From positions 124,001 to 188,000 of the forward strand of contig NZ_JBAPLU010000003.1 of the NCBI RefSeq assembly GCF_037083825.1: a stretch of DNA of 64,000 nt. Direction: 5' to 3'. The notes under the pieces are model-generated. The model searched no databases, had not been told where the DNA came from, and saw nothing but the letters and a program-made list of their open reading frames with translations. Positions 41,471-50,546 of the stretch are shown here, one piece after another. The DNA is from Klenkia sesuvii (GTDB taxonomy: Bacteria > Actinomycetota > Actinomycetes > Mycobacteriales > Geodermatophilaceae). Each line of letters opens with the position of its first letter. Positions within the stretch are counted from its first letter, which is position 1. A program made the translations under genes and the position numbers.

Positions 41471-44400
41471 GTGCCGCCTCCATCACAGCTCGATCCACGT
41501 CGTACCCGGCGGCCTCGGCGGCCCGGCGGGCCTCCAGGGCACGTCGGTAGTCCCGCGGCATGATCACGCTGAACCGCTCGGACCAGCGGCCCCAGTCGGC
41601 CAGCAGCGAGGCGGCCACGCTGGAGCCGGTCTCCTCGCGGTAGCGGGCCAGGGTGTCCCGCAGCCAGAGCGAGTCCTCGGTCGAGAGGGTCTCGACGTCG
41701 ACCATCTCGCCGTTGACCCGGTGCACGGCCAGGTCGAGCACGTAGGCGATGCCGCCGCTCATGCCCGCGGCCACGTTGCGCCCGGTCTCGCCGAGGATGA
41801 TCGCCCGGCCGCCGGTCATGTACTCGCAGGCGTGGTCGCCCACGCCCTCGACGATCGCCAGCGCGCCGGAGTTGCGGACGCAGAAGCGCTCGCCGACCCG
41901 CCCGCGCAGGAAGATCTCCCCGCCGGTGGCGCCGTAGCCGATCACGTTGCCGGCGATGACGGCGTCCTCGGCGGCGAAGCTGGCCGCGGGGTCGGGCCGG
42001 ACGACGATGCGGCCACCCGACAGGCCCTTGCCGACGTAGTCGTTGGCGTCCCCGTGCAGCCGCATCGTGATGCCGGCGGGCACGAAGGCGCCGAACGACT
42101 GACCGGCCGACCCCTCGAAGGTGAGGTCGATGGTGCCGTCGGGGAGACCGGCGCCGCCGAACCGGCGGGTGACCATCGCGCCCAGCATCGTGCCGACCGT
42201 GCGGTTCACGTTGCGCACCGGGAGCTGCAGGCTCACCGGGCGGGCGTCGAGCAGCGCACCCTCGCACAGCTGGATGAGCGTCTGGTCCAGCGCGACGTCC
42301 AGACCGTGGTCCTGGCCGCGGACCCGGCGGCGCGGGGCGCCCTCGGGCAGCTCCGGCAGGGCCAGCACCGGCGCGAGGTCCAGCCCGGCGGCCTTCCAGT
42401 GGTCGACGGCGGCGCGGGTCTCGAGCACCTCGACCTGGCCGACGGCCTCCTCGATGGACCGGAAGCCCAGCTGCGCGAGGATCTCGCGCACCTGCTCGGC
42501 CAGGAACTCGAAGAACGTGACGACGAACTCGGGCTGGCCGGTGAAGCGCTTGCGCAGCTCGGGGTTCTGGGTGGCGACGCCGACCGGGCAGGTGTCCAGG
42601 TGGCAGACGCGCATCATCACGCAGCCGCTGACCACCAGGGGCGCGGTGGCGAAGCCGAACTCCTCACCGCCCAGCAGGGCGGCGACGACGACGTCGCGGC
42701 CGGTCTTCATCTGGCCGTCGACCTGCACGGTGATGCGGTCGCGCAGCCCGTTGACCAGCAGCGTCTGCTGGGTCTCGGCCAGGCCGAGCTCCCACGGGGA
42801 CCCGGCGTGCTTGAGCGAGGTCAGCGGTGCCGCGCCGGTGCCGCCGTCGTGCCCGGAGATGAGGACGACGTCGGCGTGCGCCTTGGACACCCCCGCCGCG
42901 ACCGTGCCCACGCCGACCTCGGACACGAGCTTGACGTGCACCCGCGCCTCGTTGTTGGCGTTCTTGAGGTCGTGGATGAGCTGCTTGAGGTCCTCGATGG
43001 AGTAGATGTCGTGGTGCGGCGGCGGGGAGATCAGGCCGACGCCGGGGGTGGAGTGCCGGGTGCGGGCCACCCACGGGTAGACCTTCGAGCCCGGCAGCTG
43101 GCCACCCTCGCCGGGCTTGGCGCCCTGGGCCATCTTGATCTGGATGTCGTCGGCGTTGACCAGGTACTCGCTGGTCACCCCGAAGCGGCCGCTGGCCACC
43201 TGCTTGATCGCCGAGCGGCGCAGGTCGCCGTTCTCGTCGGGGGTGAAGCGGTCGGGGTCCTCCCCGCCCTCACCGGTGTTGGACTTGCCGCCCAGGCGGT
43301 TCATCGCGATGGCGAGGGTCTGGTGGGCCTCGGCGGAGATGGAGCCGTAGCTCATCGCCCCGGTGGAGAACCGCTTGACGATCTCGCTGGCCGGCTCGAC
43401 CTCCTCGAGCGGCACCGGCGGGCGCACGCCCTCCTTGAAGGAGAACAGCCCGCGCAGGGTGGAGGCGTCCTTGGACAGCTGGTCGACGGCGTCGGTGTAC
43501 TTCTGGAAGACGTCGTACTGGCGCGACCGGGTGGCGTGCTGCAGCAGGAAGACCGTCTCGGGGTTGAACAGGTGGATCTCGCCCTCGCGGCGCCACTGGT
43601 ACTCACCGCCCACGGTGAGCTTGCGGTGGGCGACCTCGGTCGGGTTCGAGGGGTAGGCCCGGCGGTGGCGCATGGCCACCTCCTCGGCGAGGACGTCGAG
43701 GCCGACGCCGCCCAGGGTGGACGACGTCCCGGTGAAGTACTCCTCGACCACGTCGTGGGAGAGCCCGACGGCCTCGAAGATCTGGGCCATCGTGTACGAG
43801 CCGACGGTGCTGATGCCCATCTTGCTCATGACCTTCAGGACGCCCTTGCCCATGGCCTTGACCACGTTGCGCACGGCCTGGGCCGGCTGCACCCCGGTGA
43901 GCAGGCCGTCGCGGATGAGGTCCTCGACGCTCTCGAACGCCAGGTAGGGGTTGACCGCGGCGGCGCCGTAGCCCAGCAGCAGGGCGACGTGGTGCACCTC
44001 GCGGCAGTCGCCGGACTCGACGACGAGGCCGACCTCCATGCGGGTGCGCTCGCGCACCAGGTGGTGGTGCACCGCAGCGGTCATGAGCAGCGACGGGATG
44101 GGCGCGCGCTTCTCGTCGCAGTCGCGGTCGGAGAGCACGATGACCCGGGCGCCGGCGGAGATGGCCTTGCTGACCTTGGTCTGCAGGTCGCGCACGGCCT
44201 GCTTCAGCGCCTCGCCACCGCCGTCGACGTCGAAGTGGCCGGTGATCCGGACGGCGGCGAAGCCGGGCAGGTCGCCGTCGTCGTCGATGTGCAGGATCTT
44301 GGCCAGCTCGTCGTTGTCGATGACCGGGTAGGGCAGCACGACCTGGCGGCAGGACGCCGGGCGGGCCTCCAGCAGGTTGCCCTCGGGCCCGAAGGTGCGG

Positions 44401-46142
44401 CCCAGGCTGGTCACCAGCTCCTCGCGGATGGCGTCCAGCGGCGGGTTGGTCACCTGGGCGAAGAGCTGGTTGAAGTAGTCGTAGAGCAGCCGGGAGCGGT
44501 CGCTCAGCGCGGCCACCGGGGTGTCGGTGCCCATGGAGCCGATCGGCTCGGCGCCGCTGGCGGCCATCGGCTGCAGCAGGACGCGCAGCTGCTCCTCGGT
44601 GTAGCCGAACAGCAGCTGCCGCCGGACGACGGACTCGTGGCTGGGCCGGGAGCGGCGGCGCTCGGGCAGCGAGGGCAGGTGGATCAGCCCGGCGTGCAGC
44701 CAGTCGTCGTAGGGGTGCTCGGCCGCCAGGGCGCCCTTGACCTCGTCGTCGCTGACCATGCGGCCCTGCGCGGTGTCGAGCAGGAACATGCGGCCGGGCT
44801 TGAGCCGGCCCTTGGCGACGACGTCGGCGGCCGGGATGTCGAGCACCCCGACCTCCGAGGCCAGCACGACGACGTCGTCCTTGGTGCGCCACCAGCGACC
44901 CGGGCGCAGGCCGTTGCGGTCGAGCACCGCCCCGATGAGCGTGCCGTCGGTGAAGCAGACGCACGCCGGCCCGTCCCAGGGCTCCATCACGGCGGAGTGG
45001 AAGCGGTAGAACGCCCGGCGGGCGGCATCCATCTCGGCGTGGTTCTCCCACGCCTCGGGGATCATCATGAGCACCGCGTGCGGCAGCGAGCGGCCCGACA
45101 GGTGCAGCAGCTCGAGCACCTCGTCGAAGGTCGCCGAGTCGCTGAAGTCACCGGCGGTGAGCGGGAAGATGCGCTCGAGGCCCAGCTCGGAGGCGGGACC
45201 GGCCGGACCGTCGAACAGGTCGGTGTGCAGCTTGGCCTCGCGGGCCCGCATGCGGTTGCGGTTGCCCTTGATGGTGTTGATCTCGCCGTTGTGGGCGATG
45301 GCCCGGAACGGGTGGGCCAGCGGCCAGCTCGGGAAGGTGTTGGTGGAGAACCGGCTGTGCACCAGCGCGATCGCCGAGGCGTAGCGCTCGTCGGTCAGGT
45401 CGGGGAAGAACGCGGGCAGCTGGTCGGTGGTCAGCATGCCCTTGTAGGTGATCGTGCGCGAGGACAGCGAGGCGAAGTACAGCGAGCTGCCGGCCTCGGT
45501 GGCGGCGCGCTCGGCCCGCTTGCGCAGGACGAACGCGCGCCGCTCGAGCCGGGTGACGCCGTGGTTGACCGCGGTGCCGCCGAAGGCGGTCTCGTCGGCG
45601 CGGGCCTTGGTGGCCTCGGCGACGAACAGCTGCGCGAAGTGCGGCATGACCGCCAGCGCGGTGGGGCCGATGTCGGCGCCCTCGGGGTCGATGGGCAGCT
45701 CGCGCCAGCCGAGGACGACGAGGCCCTCCTCGCCGGCCAACCGGTCGACGTCGGCCACGCGCTCGGCGCGCTCGGCGGCGTCCTGCGGCAGGAAGCCGAC
45801 GCCGACGGCGTACTCCCCCAGCGGCGGCAGGTCGAACTGGACCTCGGCCCGCAGCAGGGCGTCGGGCACCTGGGTGAGGATCCCGGCGCCGTCACCGGAG
45901 TTGGGCTCGGAACCCGCCGCACCGCGGTGGTCGAGGTTGTGCAGCGCGGTGAGGCCCATGGCCACGATCGACCGCGACCGGCGACCCTGCGCGTCGGCCA
46001 CGAAGGCCACACCGCACGCGTCGTGCTCGTTGGCCGGGTCGTAGAGGCCGGTGGCCGACGGGACGGCGGAGAACGGCACACGGGTCGCGGCCGGGGCCCC
46101 GGTGGGAGCGAGTTCCTGGTTCGGCGTGCTGGAGGTGGACAT
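41463..46142 (-). CDS. gltB: Glutamate synthase large subunit
   Basis: Makes two glutamates from glutamine and 2-oxoglutarate. 1559 aa from ATG 46142 (GGGAG 6 nt upstream). A 42-residue propeptide precedes Cys43 (EHDACGVAFV), the N-terminal nucleophile of the class II glutaminase domain. Then the central domain, FMN/synthase domain (MSYGSISAEAHQTLAIAMNR, LISPPPHHDIYSIEDLKQLI), 3Fe-4S cysteines in CHLDTCPVGVATQ, and the C-terminal beta-helix GXGXG domain (DYVGKGLSGGRIVVRP). Transcribed before gltD; the 326-bp leader region is described separately. Confidence 0.98.
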   Translation of the reverse strand: MSTSSTPNQELAPTGAPAATRVPFSAVPSATGLYDPANEHDACGVAFVADAQGRRSRSIVAMGLTALHNLDHRGAAGSEPNSGDGAGILTQVPDALLRAEVQFDLPPLGEYAVGVGFLPQDAAERAERVADVDRLAGEEGLVVLGWRELPIDPEGADIGPTALAVMPHFAQLFVAEATKARADETAFGGTAVNHGVTRLERRAFVLRKRAERAATEAGSSLYFASLSSRTITYKGMLTTDQLPAFFPDLTDERYASAIALVHSRFSTNTFPSWPLAHPFRAIAHNGEINTIKGNRNRMRAREAKLHTDLFDGPAGPASELGLERIFPLTAGDFSDSATFDEVLELLHLSGRSLPHAVLMMIPEAWENHAEMDAARRAFYRFHSAVMEPWDGPACVCFTDGTLIGAVLDRNGLRPGRWWRTKDDVVVLASEVGVLDIPAADVVAKGRLKPGRMFLLDTAQGRMVSDDEVKGALAAEHPYDDWLHAGLIHLPSLPERRRSRPSHESVVRRQLLFGYTEEQLRVLLQPMAASGAEPIGSMGTDTPVAALSDRSRLLYDYFNQLFAQVTNPPLDAIREELVTSLGRTFGPEGNLLEARPASCRQVVLPYPVIDNDELAKILHIDDDGDLPGFAAVRITGHFDVDGGGEALKQAVRDLQTKVSKAISAGARVIVLSDRDCDEKRAPIPSLLMTAAVHHHLVRERTRMEVGLVVESGDCREVHHVALLLGYGAAAVNPYLAFESVEDLIRDGLLTGVQPAQAVRNVVKAMGKGVLKVMSKMGISTVGSYTMAQIFEAVGLSHDVVEEYFTGTSSTLGGVGLDVLAEEVAMRHRRAYPSNPTEVAHRKLTVGGEYQWRREGEIHLFNPETVFLLQHATRSRQYDVFQKYTDAVDQLSKDASTLRGLFSFKEGVRPPVPLEEVEPASEIVKRFSTGAMSYGSISAEAHQTLAIAMNRLGGKSNTGEGGEDPDRFTPDENGDLRRSAIKQVASGRFGVTSEYLVNADDIQIKMAQGAKPGEGGQLPGSKVYPWVARTRHSTPGVGLISPPPHHDIYSIEDLKQLIHDLKNANNEARVHVKLVSEVGVGTVAAGVSKAHADVVLISGHDGGTGAAPLTSLKHAGSPWELGLAETQQTLLVNGLRDRITVQVDGQMKTGRDVVVAALLGGEEFGFATAPLVVSGCVMMRVCHLDTCPVGVATQNPELRKRFTGQPEFVVTFFEFLAEQVREILAQLGFRSIEEAVGQVEVLETRAAVDHWKAAGLDLAPVLALPELPEGAPRRRVRGQDHGLDVALDQTLIQLCEGALLDARPVSLQLPVRNVNRTVGTMLGAMVTRRFGGAGLPDGTIDLTFEGSAGQSFGAFVPAGITMRLHGDANDYVGKGLSGGRIVVRPDPAASFAAEDAVIAGNVIGYGATGGEIFLRGRVGERFCVRNSGALAIVEGVGDHACEYMTGGRAIILGETGRNVAAGMSGGIAYVLDLAVHRVNGEMVDVETLSTEDSLWLRDTLARYREETGSSVAASLLADWGRWSERFSVIMPRDYRRALEARRAAEAAGYDVDRAVMEAARG

Positions 46143-46468
46143 GTCACTCCCGTCGAACGGCTGTCCCTCCGCGTCCGGCGGGCCGGAGCGGGGGCGGGGG
46201 CCCGAGGGGCCCGGCCGGGTGGTGGTCAGGGGCAGGCAGGGGGCTGGCGCACCGGGTGGTTCGGTGGTTCGGACGGCATCGGCTGGGTGGCCGGATGTCG
46301 GGTGTCGCGCGCACCGCAGGCGAAGCCCGCGGGTTGTCGTGGCGCGGGGCGTCGCTGGCCCGGTTCCGACGTCGGCTCACCGCCCGGGATCTCCGGGTGG
46401 CTGCGCGCCGAGAGTACACAGAACCGTCACGGATCCGACACGCCCGGGAGGTGAGGCGAACGTCTCGT
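46143..46468 (-). other. Gene-free gap upstream of gltB
   Basis: 326 bp between the lgt stop and the gltB start, without a convincing gene. Minus-strand TACTCT (46416-46411) is a weak -10 candidate that would give a leader of about 260 nt. The part nearest gltB is C-rich on the coding strand. I see no match to a known riboswitch fold by eye. Confidence 0.5.
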
Positions 46469-47383
46469 TCAGGTCTGCTCGCGGGGGCCGTCCTCCGGGC
46501 GCGCCCGGGTGCTGCCGGTCGGCTCCGGGTCGTCCTCCCCCGCCCGGGCGGCGGCCTCGGCGCCCCGGGTCAGCTGCTCGCGCGGCCGGCCGCGCTGCCA
46601 GACCAGGTAGGCGACGGCGGCCAGGCCGACGACGACCGCGGTGAACACGTTGAGCCGCACCCCGAAGAAGCGCTCGGCGGTGTCGATGCGCAGCGTCTCG
46701 ATCCAGCCGCGCCCCAGGCAGTAGGCGGCGACGTAGAGCGCGAAGGCCCGGCCGTGGGAGAGCTGGAACCGGCGGTCGGCCCAGACCACGAGTGCGGCGG
46801 CGGCCAGGTTCCACAGCAGCTCGTACAGGAACGTGGGGTGGAAGGTGGCGAACTGCTCGTACCCGGCCGGTCGGAACTGCGGGTCGATCTCCAGGCCCCA
46901 CGGCAGGTCGGTGGGGGCGCCGAACAGCTCCTGGTTGAACCAGTTGCCCAGCCGCCCCACGGCCTGGGCGACCAGCAGGCCCGGTGCCAGGGCGTCGGCG
47001 AAGACCGGCAGCGGGATGCCGCGGCGCCGGCAGGCGATCCACGCCCCGACGGCACCCAGCGCGATGGCGCCCCAGATGCCCAGGCCGCCCTCCCAGATGT
47101 AGAGCGCGCGGACCGGGTCACCGTTCTCGCCCCAGTAGGGCTCGGGCGTGGTGATGACGTGGTAGAGCCGGCCGCCGACGATGCCGAAGGGCACCGCCCA
47201 CACCGCGATGTCGAGGACGTCGCCGGGCGCCCCGCCGCGGGCGACGAACCGCTTCTCGGTGAGCCAGGCGGCCAGCACGATGCCGGCGATGATGCACAGC
47301 GCGTAGGCCCGCAGCGGGAAGGGCCCGAGGTGCCAGACCCCCTGGGACGGGCTCGGGATGGAAGCGAGCAGCTCGGCGGTCAC
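46469..47383 (-). CDS. lgt: Phosphatidylglycerol--prolipoprotein diacylglyceryl transferase
   Basis: Adds the diacylglyceryl group to the lipobox Cys of prolipoproteins. 304 aa from GTG 47383. Seven membrane segments; family motifs FPLRAYALCIIAGI, VGGRLYHVITTPE, the Lgt signature AVGRLGNWFNQELFG and FHPTFLYELLWNL. The C-terminal 45 residues are charged and cytoplasmic, as usual in actinobacteria. GTG overlaps the trpA stop by 4 nt. Confidence 0.96.
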   Translation of the reverse strand: MTAELLASIPSPSQGVWHLGPFPLRAYALCIIAGIVLAAWLTEKRFVARGGAPGDVLDIAVWAVPFGIVGGRLYHVITTPEPYWGENGDPVRALYIWEGGLGIWGAIALGAVGAWIACRRRGIPLPVFADALAPGLLVAQAVGRLGNWFNQELFGAPTDLPWGLEIDPQFRPAGYEQFATFHPTFLYELLWNLAAAALVVWADRRFQLSHGRAFALYVAAYCLGRGWIETLRIDTAERFFGVRLNVFTAVVVGLAAVAYLVWQRGRPREQLTRGAEAAARAGEDDPEPTGSTRARPEDGPREQT

Positions 47384-48183
47384 CGGCGGCGCACCCCGGC
47401 GGCGAGGTCGGCCGACAGTGCGCGCACGCCGTCGGGGCCGTGCCCGTCGAGCAGCTGCCGCACGTAGGCCGACCCGACGATGACGCCGTCGGCGAAGGCG
47501 GCCACCTCGGCGGCCTGGTCGCCGTTGCTGACCCCCAGGCCGACGCAGACCGGGGTGTCCGCGCCGACGCCGCGGGTGCGCTCGACCAGCACCTGGGCGG
47601 TGTCGCCCACGCTGTCCCGGGTGCCGGTGACGCCCATCGTGGAGGCGGCGTAGACGAACCCGCGGGCGGCGCGCACGGTGGCGGCGAGGCGGGCGTCGGT
47701 CGAGGACGGCGCGACCAGGAAGACGCGGTCGAGCCCGGCCGCGTCGCTGGCGGCCAGCCAGTCGGCGGCCTCGTCGGGGATGAGGTCGGGGGTGATCGCG
47801 CCCGCTCCCCCGGCGGCGGCCAGGTCGGTGGCGAACCGCTCGACGCCGTAGCGCTCGACGGGGTTCCAGTAGCTCATCACCACCGGGACGGCACCGGCGG
47901 CGGCCACCGCCGAGACCGCGGTGAGCACGTCGGCCATGCCCGTGCCGGCCCGCACGGCCACGTCCACGGCCTCCTGGATGGTCGGGCCGTCCATGCCCGG
48001 GTCGGAGTAGGGCACCCCGATCTCCACGACGTCTGCGCCCAGCCCGCCCCCGCCGCCCTCGACGGCGGCCACCATGGCCGCCACCGAGTCCTCGACCGTC
48101 GGGTAGCCCACCGGGAGGTAGGCGATGAGGGCGGCCCGGCCCTCCTCGTTGGCCTGCCGGATCCGGTCGTGCAGTGCGCTCAC
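47380..48183 (-). CDS. trpA: Tryptophan synthase alpha chain
   Basis: Cleaves indole-3-glycerol phosphate to indole and glyceraldehyde 3-phosphate, passing indole to TrpB. 267 aa from GTG 48183. Motifs AALIAYLPVGYPTVEDS, ADVVEIGVPYSDPGMDGPTIQ (catalytic Glu and Asp), VVMSYWNPVERYGVERFA and GVTGTRDSVGD. A short Gly run (EGGGGGLGAD) precedes the catalytic strand. GTG overlaps the trpB stop by 4 nt. Confidence 0.97.
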   Translation of the reverse strand: MSALHDRIRQANEEGRAALIAYLPVGYPTVEDSVAAMVAAVEGGGGGLGADVVEIGVPYSDPGMDGPTIQEAVDVAVRAGTGMADVLTAVSAVAAAGAVPVVMSYWNPVERYGVERFATDLAAAGGAGAITPDLIPDEAADWLAASDAAGLDRVFLVAPSSTDARLAATVRAARGFVYAASTMGVTGTRDSVGDTAQVLVERTRGVGADTPVCVGLGVSNGDQAAEVAAFADGVIVGSAYVRQLLDGHGPDGVRALSADLAAGVRRR

Positions 48184-49538
48184 AGCGCGTCCCCGTCCTG
48201 CACGGTCGTCTCGGCCGGCCCGCCCAGCGGCGGGCCCGGGTCGGCGCCGCGGCCGGCCTCGACCGCGCGTTCGTCGGTGTCGGTGGGTGCGGTGTCGGTG
48301 CCCAGCCCGAACCACGCGCTGGCGGTCTCGACGTCCTTGTCGCCGCGGCCGGAGAGGTTGACCAGCAGCAGGGCACCCTCGCCCAGCTCGCGACCCACCT
48401 GGATGGCCCCGGCGAGGGCGTGCGCGCTCTCGATGGCCGGGATGATGCCCTCGGTGCGGCACAGCAGCGCGAAGGCCTCCATGGCCTGGCTGTCGGTGAC
48501 CGGCCGGTACTCCGCGCGGCCCAGGTCGTGCAGGTGGCTGTGCTCGGGGCCGACGCCGGGGTAGTCCAGGCCGGCGGAGATCGAGTGCGACTCCACGGTC
48601 TGGCCGTGGGCGTCCTGCAGCAGGTAGGAGCGGGCCCCGTGCAGCACCCCCGGGTCGCCGCCGGTGATGGAGGAGGCGTGCCGGCCGGTCTCGACGCCGT
48701 CGCCGCCGGCCTCCAGCCCGACCAGCCGGACCTCGGCGTCGGGCACGAAGGCGGTGAAGATGCCGATGGCGTTGGAGCCGCCGCCGACGCAGGCGAGCAC
48801 GGCGTCGGGCAGCCGCCCCTCGCGCTCGAGCAGCTGGGCCCGGGCCTCGTCGCCGATGACGCGCTGGAAGTCGCGGACCATCGCCGGGAACGGGTGCGGG
48901 CCGGCGACGGTGCCGAACACGTAGTTGGTGGTCTCCACGTTGGTCACCCAGTCGCGGAAGGCCTCGTTGATGGCGTCCTTGAGGGTGCGCGAACCGGTGG
49001 TGACCGGCACGACCTCGGCGCCCAGCAGCCGCATGCGGGCGACGTTGAGCGCCTGCCGTCGGGTGTCCTCCTCGCCCATGTAGACCACGCACTCCAGGCC
49101 CAGCAGAGCCGCGGCGGTGGCGGTGGCGACGCCGTGCTGACCGGCGCCGGTCTCGGCGATGACCCGCTTCTTGCCGATGCGCTGGGTGAGCAGCGCCTGG
49201 CCCAGCACGTTGTTGATCTTGTGCGAGCCGGTGTGGTTGAGGTCCTCGCGCTTGAGCAGCACGCGGGCGCCGCCGCAGTGCTCGGCGAACCGCGGCACCT
49301 CGGTGATGGGCGAGGGGCGGCCGGTGTAGTCGCGGTGCAGGCGCTCGAACTCGGCCAGGAACACCGGGTCGACCCGCATGGCCTCGTAGGCCTCGGTCAG
49401 GTCGTCGAGGGCGGCGATCAGCGCCTCGGGCACGAACCGGCCGCCGTACCGGCCGAAGTGGCCGGTCGCGTCCGGCCACTCCGGGCGCGGCCGCAGCAGG
49501 CTCGCGTCGGGCGGGGGCACGGGTGCGGTGGTGGTCAC
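48180..49538 (-). CDS. trpB: Tryptophan synthase beta chain
   Basis: PLP enzyme that joins indole and serine. 452 aa from GTG 49538. FGRYGGRFVPEALIAALDDL, PLP Lys in LKREDLNHTGSHKINNVLGQ, AETGAGQHGVATA, phosphate-binding CVGGGSNAIGIF, and SAGLDYPGVGPEHSHL. The tail after about residue 405 (SAWFGLGTDTAPTDTDERAV onward) is a non-conserved extension. Separated from trpC by an 80-bp gap holding hairpin copy C. Confidence 0.97.
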   Translation of the reverse strand: MTTTAPVPPPDASLLRPRPEWPDATGHFGRYGGRFVPEALIAALDDLTEAYEAMRVDPVFLAEFERLHRDYTGRPSPITEVPRFAEHCGGARVLLKREDLNHTGSHKINNVLGQALLTQRIGKKRVIAETGAGQHGVATATAAALLGLECVVYMGEEDTRRQALNVARMRLLGAEVVPVTTGSRTLKDAINEAFRDWVTNVETTNYVFGTVAGPHPFPAMVRDFQRVIGDEARAQLLEREGRLPDAVLACVGGGSNAIGIFTAFVPDAEVRLVGLEAGGDGVETGRHASSITGGDPGVLHGARSYLLQDAHGQTVESHSISAGLDYPGVGPEHSHLHDLGRAEYRPVTDSQAMEAFALLCRTEGIIPAIESAHALAGAIQVGRELGEGALLLVNLSGRGDKDVETASAWFGLGTDTAPTDTDERAVEAGRGADPGPPLGGPAETTVQDGDAL

Positions 49539-49563
49539 GCCTCATTGTGGCTCGTCCGCGTAC

Positions 49564-49618
49564 GGCCCCCTGGCAGGGGCCCGCCGCGAGCTCGCGAGTG
49601 GTGGGGGGCGAGGGGGCC
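49564..49618 (-). terminator. Repeated hairpin, copy C, between trpC and trpB
   Basis: Starts directly after the trpC stop. Outer arms GGCCCCCT and AGGGGGCC; the core holds the perfect 12-bp palindrome CGCGAGCTCGCG. Very close in sequence to copy A (6402-6457). It would reduce or end transcription between trpC and trpBA. Confidence 0.75.
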
Positions 49619-50428
49619 TTATCGGGCGGCGCGGGGGGTGGCGGGGTGCGACCCGGCGGTGACCAGGTCAGCGACCGCCTGGCGCGCGTCGGGAGCGGTG
49701 ACCAGGCCCTCGCCGACCAGCACGGCGTCGGCGCCGGCGCCGGCGTACTTGATCAGGTCGCGCGGTCCGCGGACGCCGGAGGCGGCCACCTTCACCACGT
49801 CGGTGGGCAGGCCGGGGGCGATGCGCTCGAAGGTCTCGTGGTGCATCTCGAGGGTGGTGAGGTCGCGGGCATTGACCCCGATGACCGAGGCACCGGCCTC
49901 CAGCGCCCGGGACGCCTCGGCCTCGGTGTGCACCTCGACCAGGGCGGTCATGCCCAGGGACTCGATGCGCTCGCGGAGGCCGACCAGCGCGTTCTGCTCC
50001 AGCGCCCCGACGATGAGCAGGACGACGTCGGCGCCGATCGCCCGGGCCTCGTGCACCTGGTAGCTGGACACGACGAAGTCCTTGCACAGCACCGGGACGT
50101 CGACGACGGCCCGGACGGCGGCCAGGTCGGCCTGGCTGCCGTGGAACCGGCGGCGCTCGGTGAGCACGCTGATGACCCGCGCACCGCCGTCGGCGTACCG
50201 GGCCGCCAGTGCGGCGGGGTCGTCGATGGACGCCAGCGCGCCCTTGGACGGGCTGGTGCGCTTGACCTCGGCGATGACGCCCACGCCGGGCGCGCGCAGC
50301 GCGGCCAGGGCGTCGAGGGCGGGGCGGGCGTCGCGCGCGGCGGCCTGCACCTCCGCCAGCGGGAGGGCTGCCTGCCGGGCGGCGACGTCCTCGCGCACGC
50401 CGGCGACGATGTCCATGAGCACGTTCAC
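49619..50428 (-). CDS. trpC: Indole-3-glycerol phosphate synthase
   Basis: Closes the indole ring in tryptophan synthesis. 269 aa from GTG 50428. TIM barrel: VGVIAEVKRTSPSKG, RVISVLTERRRFHGS, PVLCKDFVVSSYQVHEARA, ALVEVHTEAEASRAL, IGVNARDLTTLEM, and VAASGVRGPRDLIKYAGAGADAVLVG. A 13-codon open frame with a strong ribosome site ends in a 4-nt overlap with the start, suggesting coupled translation. Confidence 0.97.
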   Translation of the reverse strand: MNVLMDIVAGVREDVAARQAALPLAEVQAAARDARPALDALAALRAPGVGVIAEVKRTSPSKGALASIDDPAALAARYADGGARVISVLTERRRFHGSQADLAAVRAVVDVPVLCKDFVVSSYQVHEARAIGADVVLLIVGALEQNALVGLRERIESLGMTALVEVHTEAEASRALEAGASVIGVNARDLTTLEMHHETFERIAPGLPTDVVKVAASGVRGPRDLIKYAGAGADAVLVGEGLVTAPDARQAVADLVTAGSHPATPRAAR

Positions 50429-50466
50429 GACCGGGCGCCCGGGGACTGCAGTGCGGTACGGCTCAT
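50425..50466 (-). CDS. Leader minigene coupled to trpC
   Basis: ATG 50466 to TGA 50427-50425 encodes MSRTALQSPGARS. GAGGGAG lies about 9 nt upstream and the TGA overlaps the trpC GTG (GTGA). No Trp codons, so a classical attenuator peptide is unlikely; a role in loading ribosomes onto trpC is more likely. In frame upstream, ATG 50508 would give 27 codons but overlaps the -10 candidate. Confidence 0.5.
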   Translation of the reverse strand: MSRTALQSPGARS

Positions 50467-50503
50467 CAGGGTTGCTCCCTCACCCGGTCGGATCGGTGTG
50501 GAC

Positions 50504-50509
50504 ACCATA
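50504..50509 (-). promoter_or_regulatory. Candidate -10 element for trpC
   Basis: Minus-strand TATGGT in the 118-bp gap between the Trp-region membrane-protein gene and trpC. It would place the transcript start about 30 nt before the leader minigene. The -35 region is not clear. Confidence 0.4.
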
Positions 50510-50546
50510 GAGAGGCCGGCCGGTCGTCGGGGCAGCCGGGTACGGG

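Noticed and set aside
41400..46454. A 1684-codon open frame on the plus strand opposite gltB
   Set aside because: Composition (His/Gly/Asp/Val-rich, no domain) is typical of antisense frames in high-GC DNA; gltB on minus is full length with all motifs.
46143..46468. Riboswitch (for example glutamine type) upstream of gltB
   Set aside because: I could not find by eye the conserved core of a known class; only a GC-rich leader and a weak -10 candidate.
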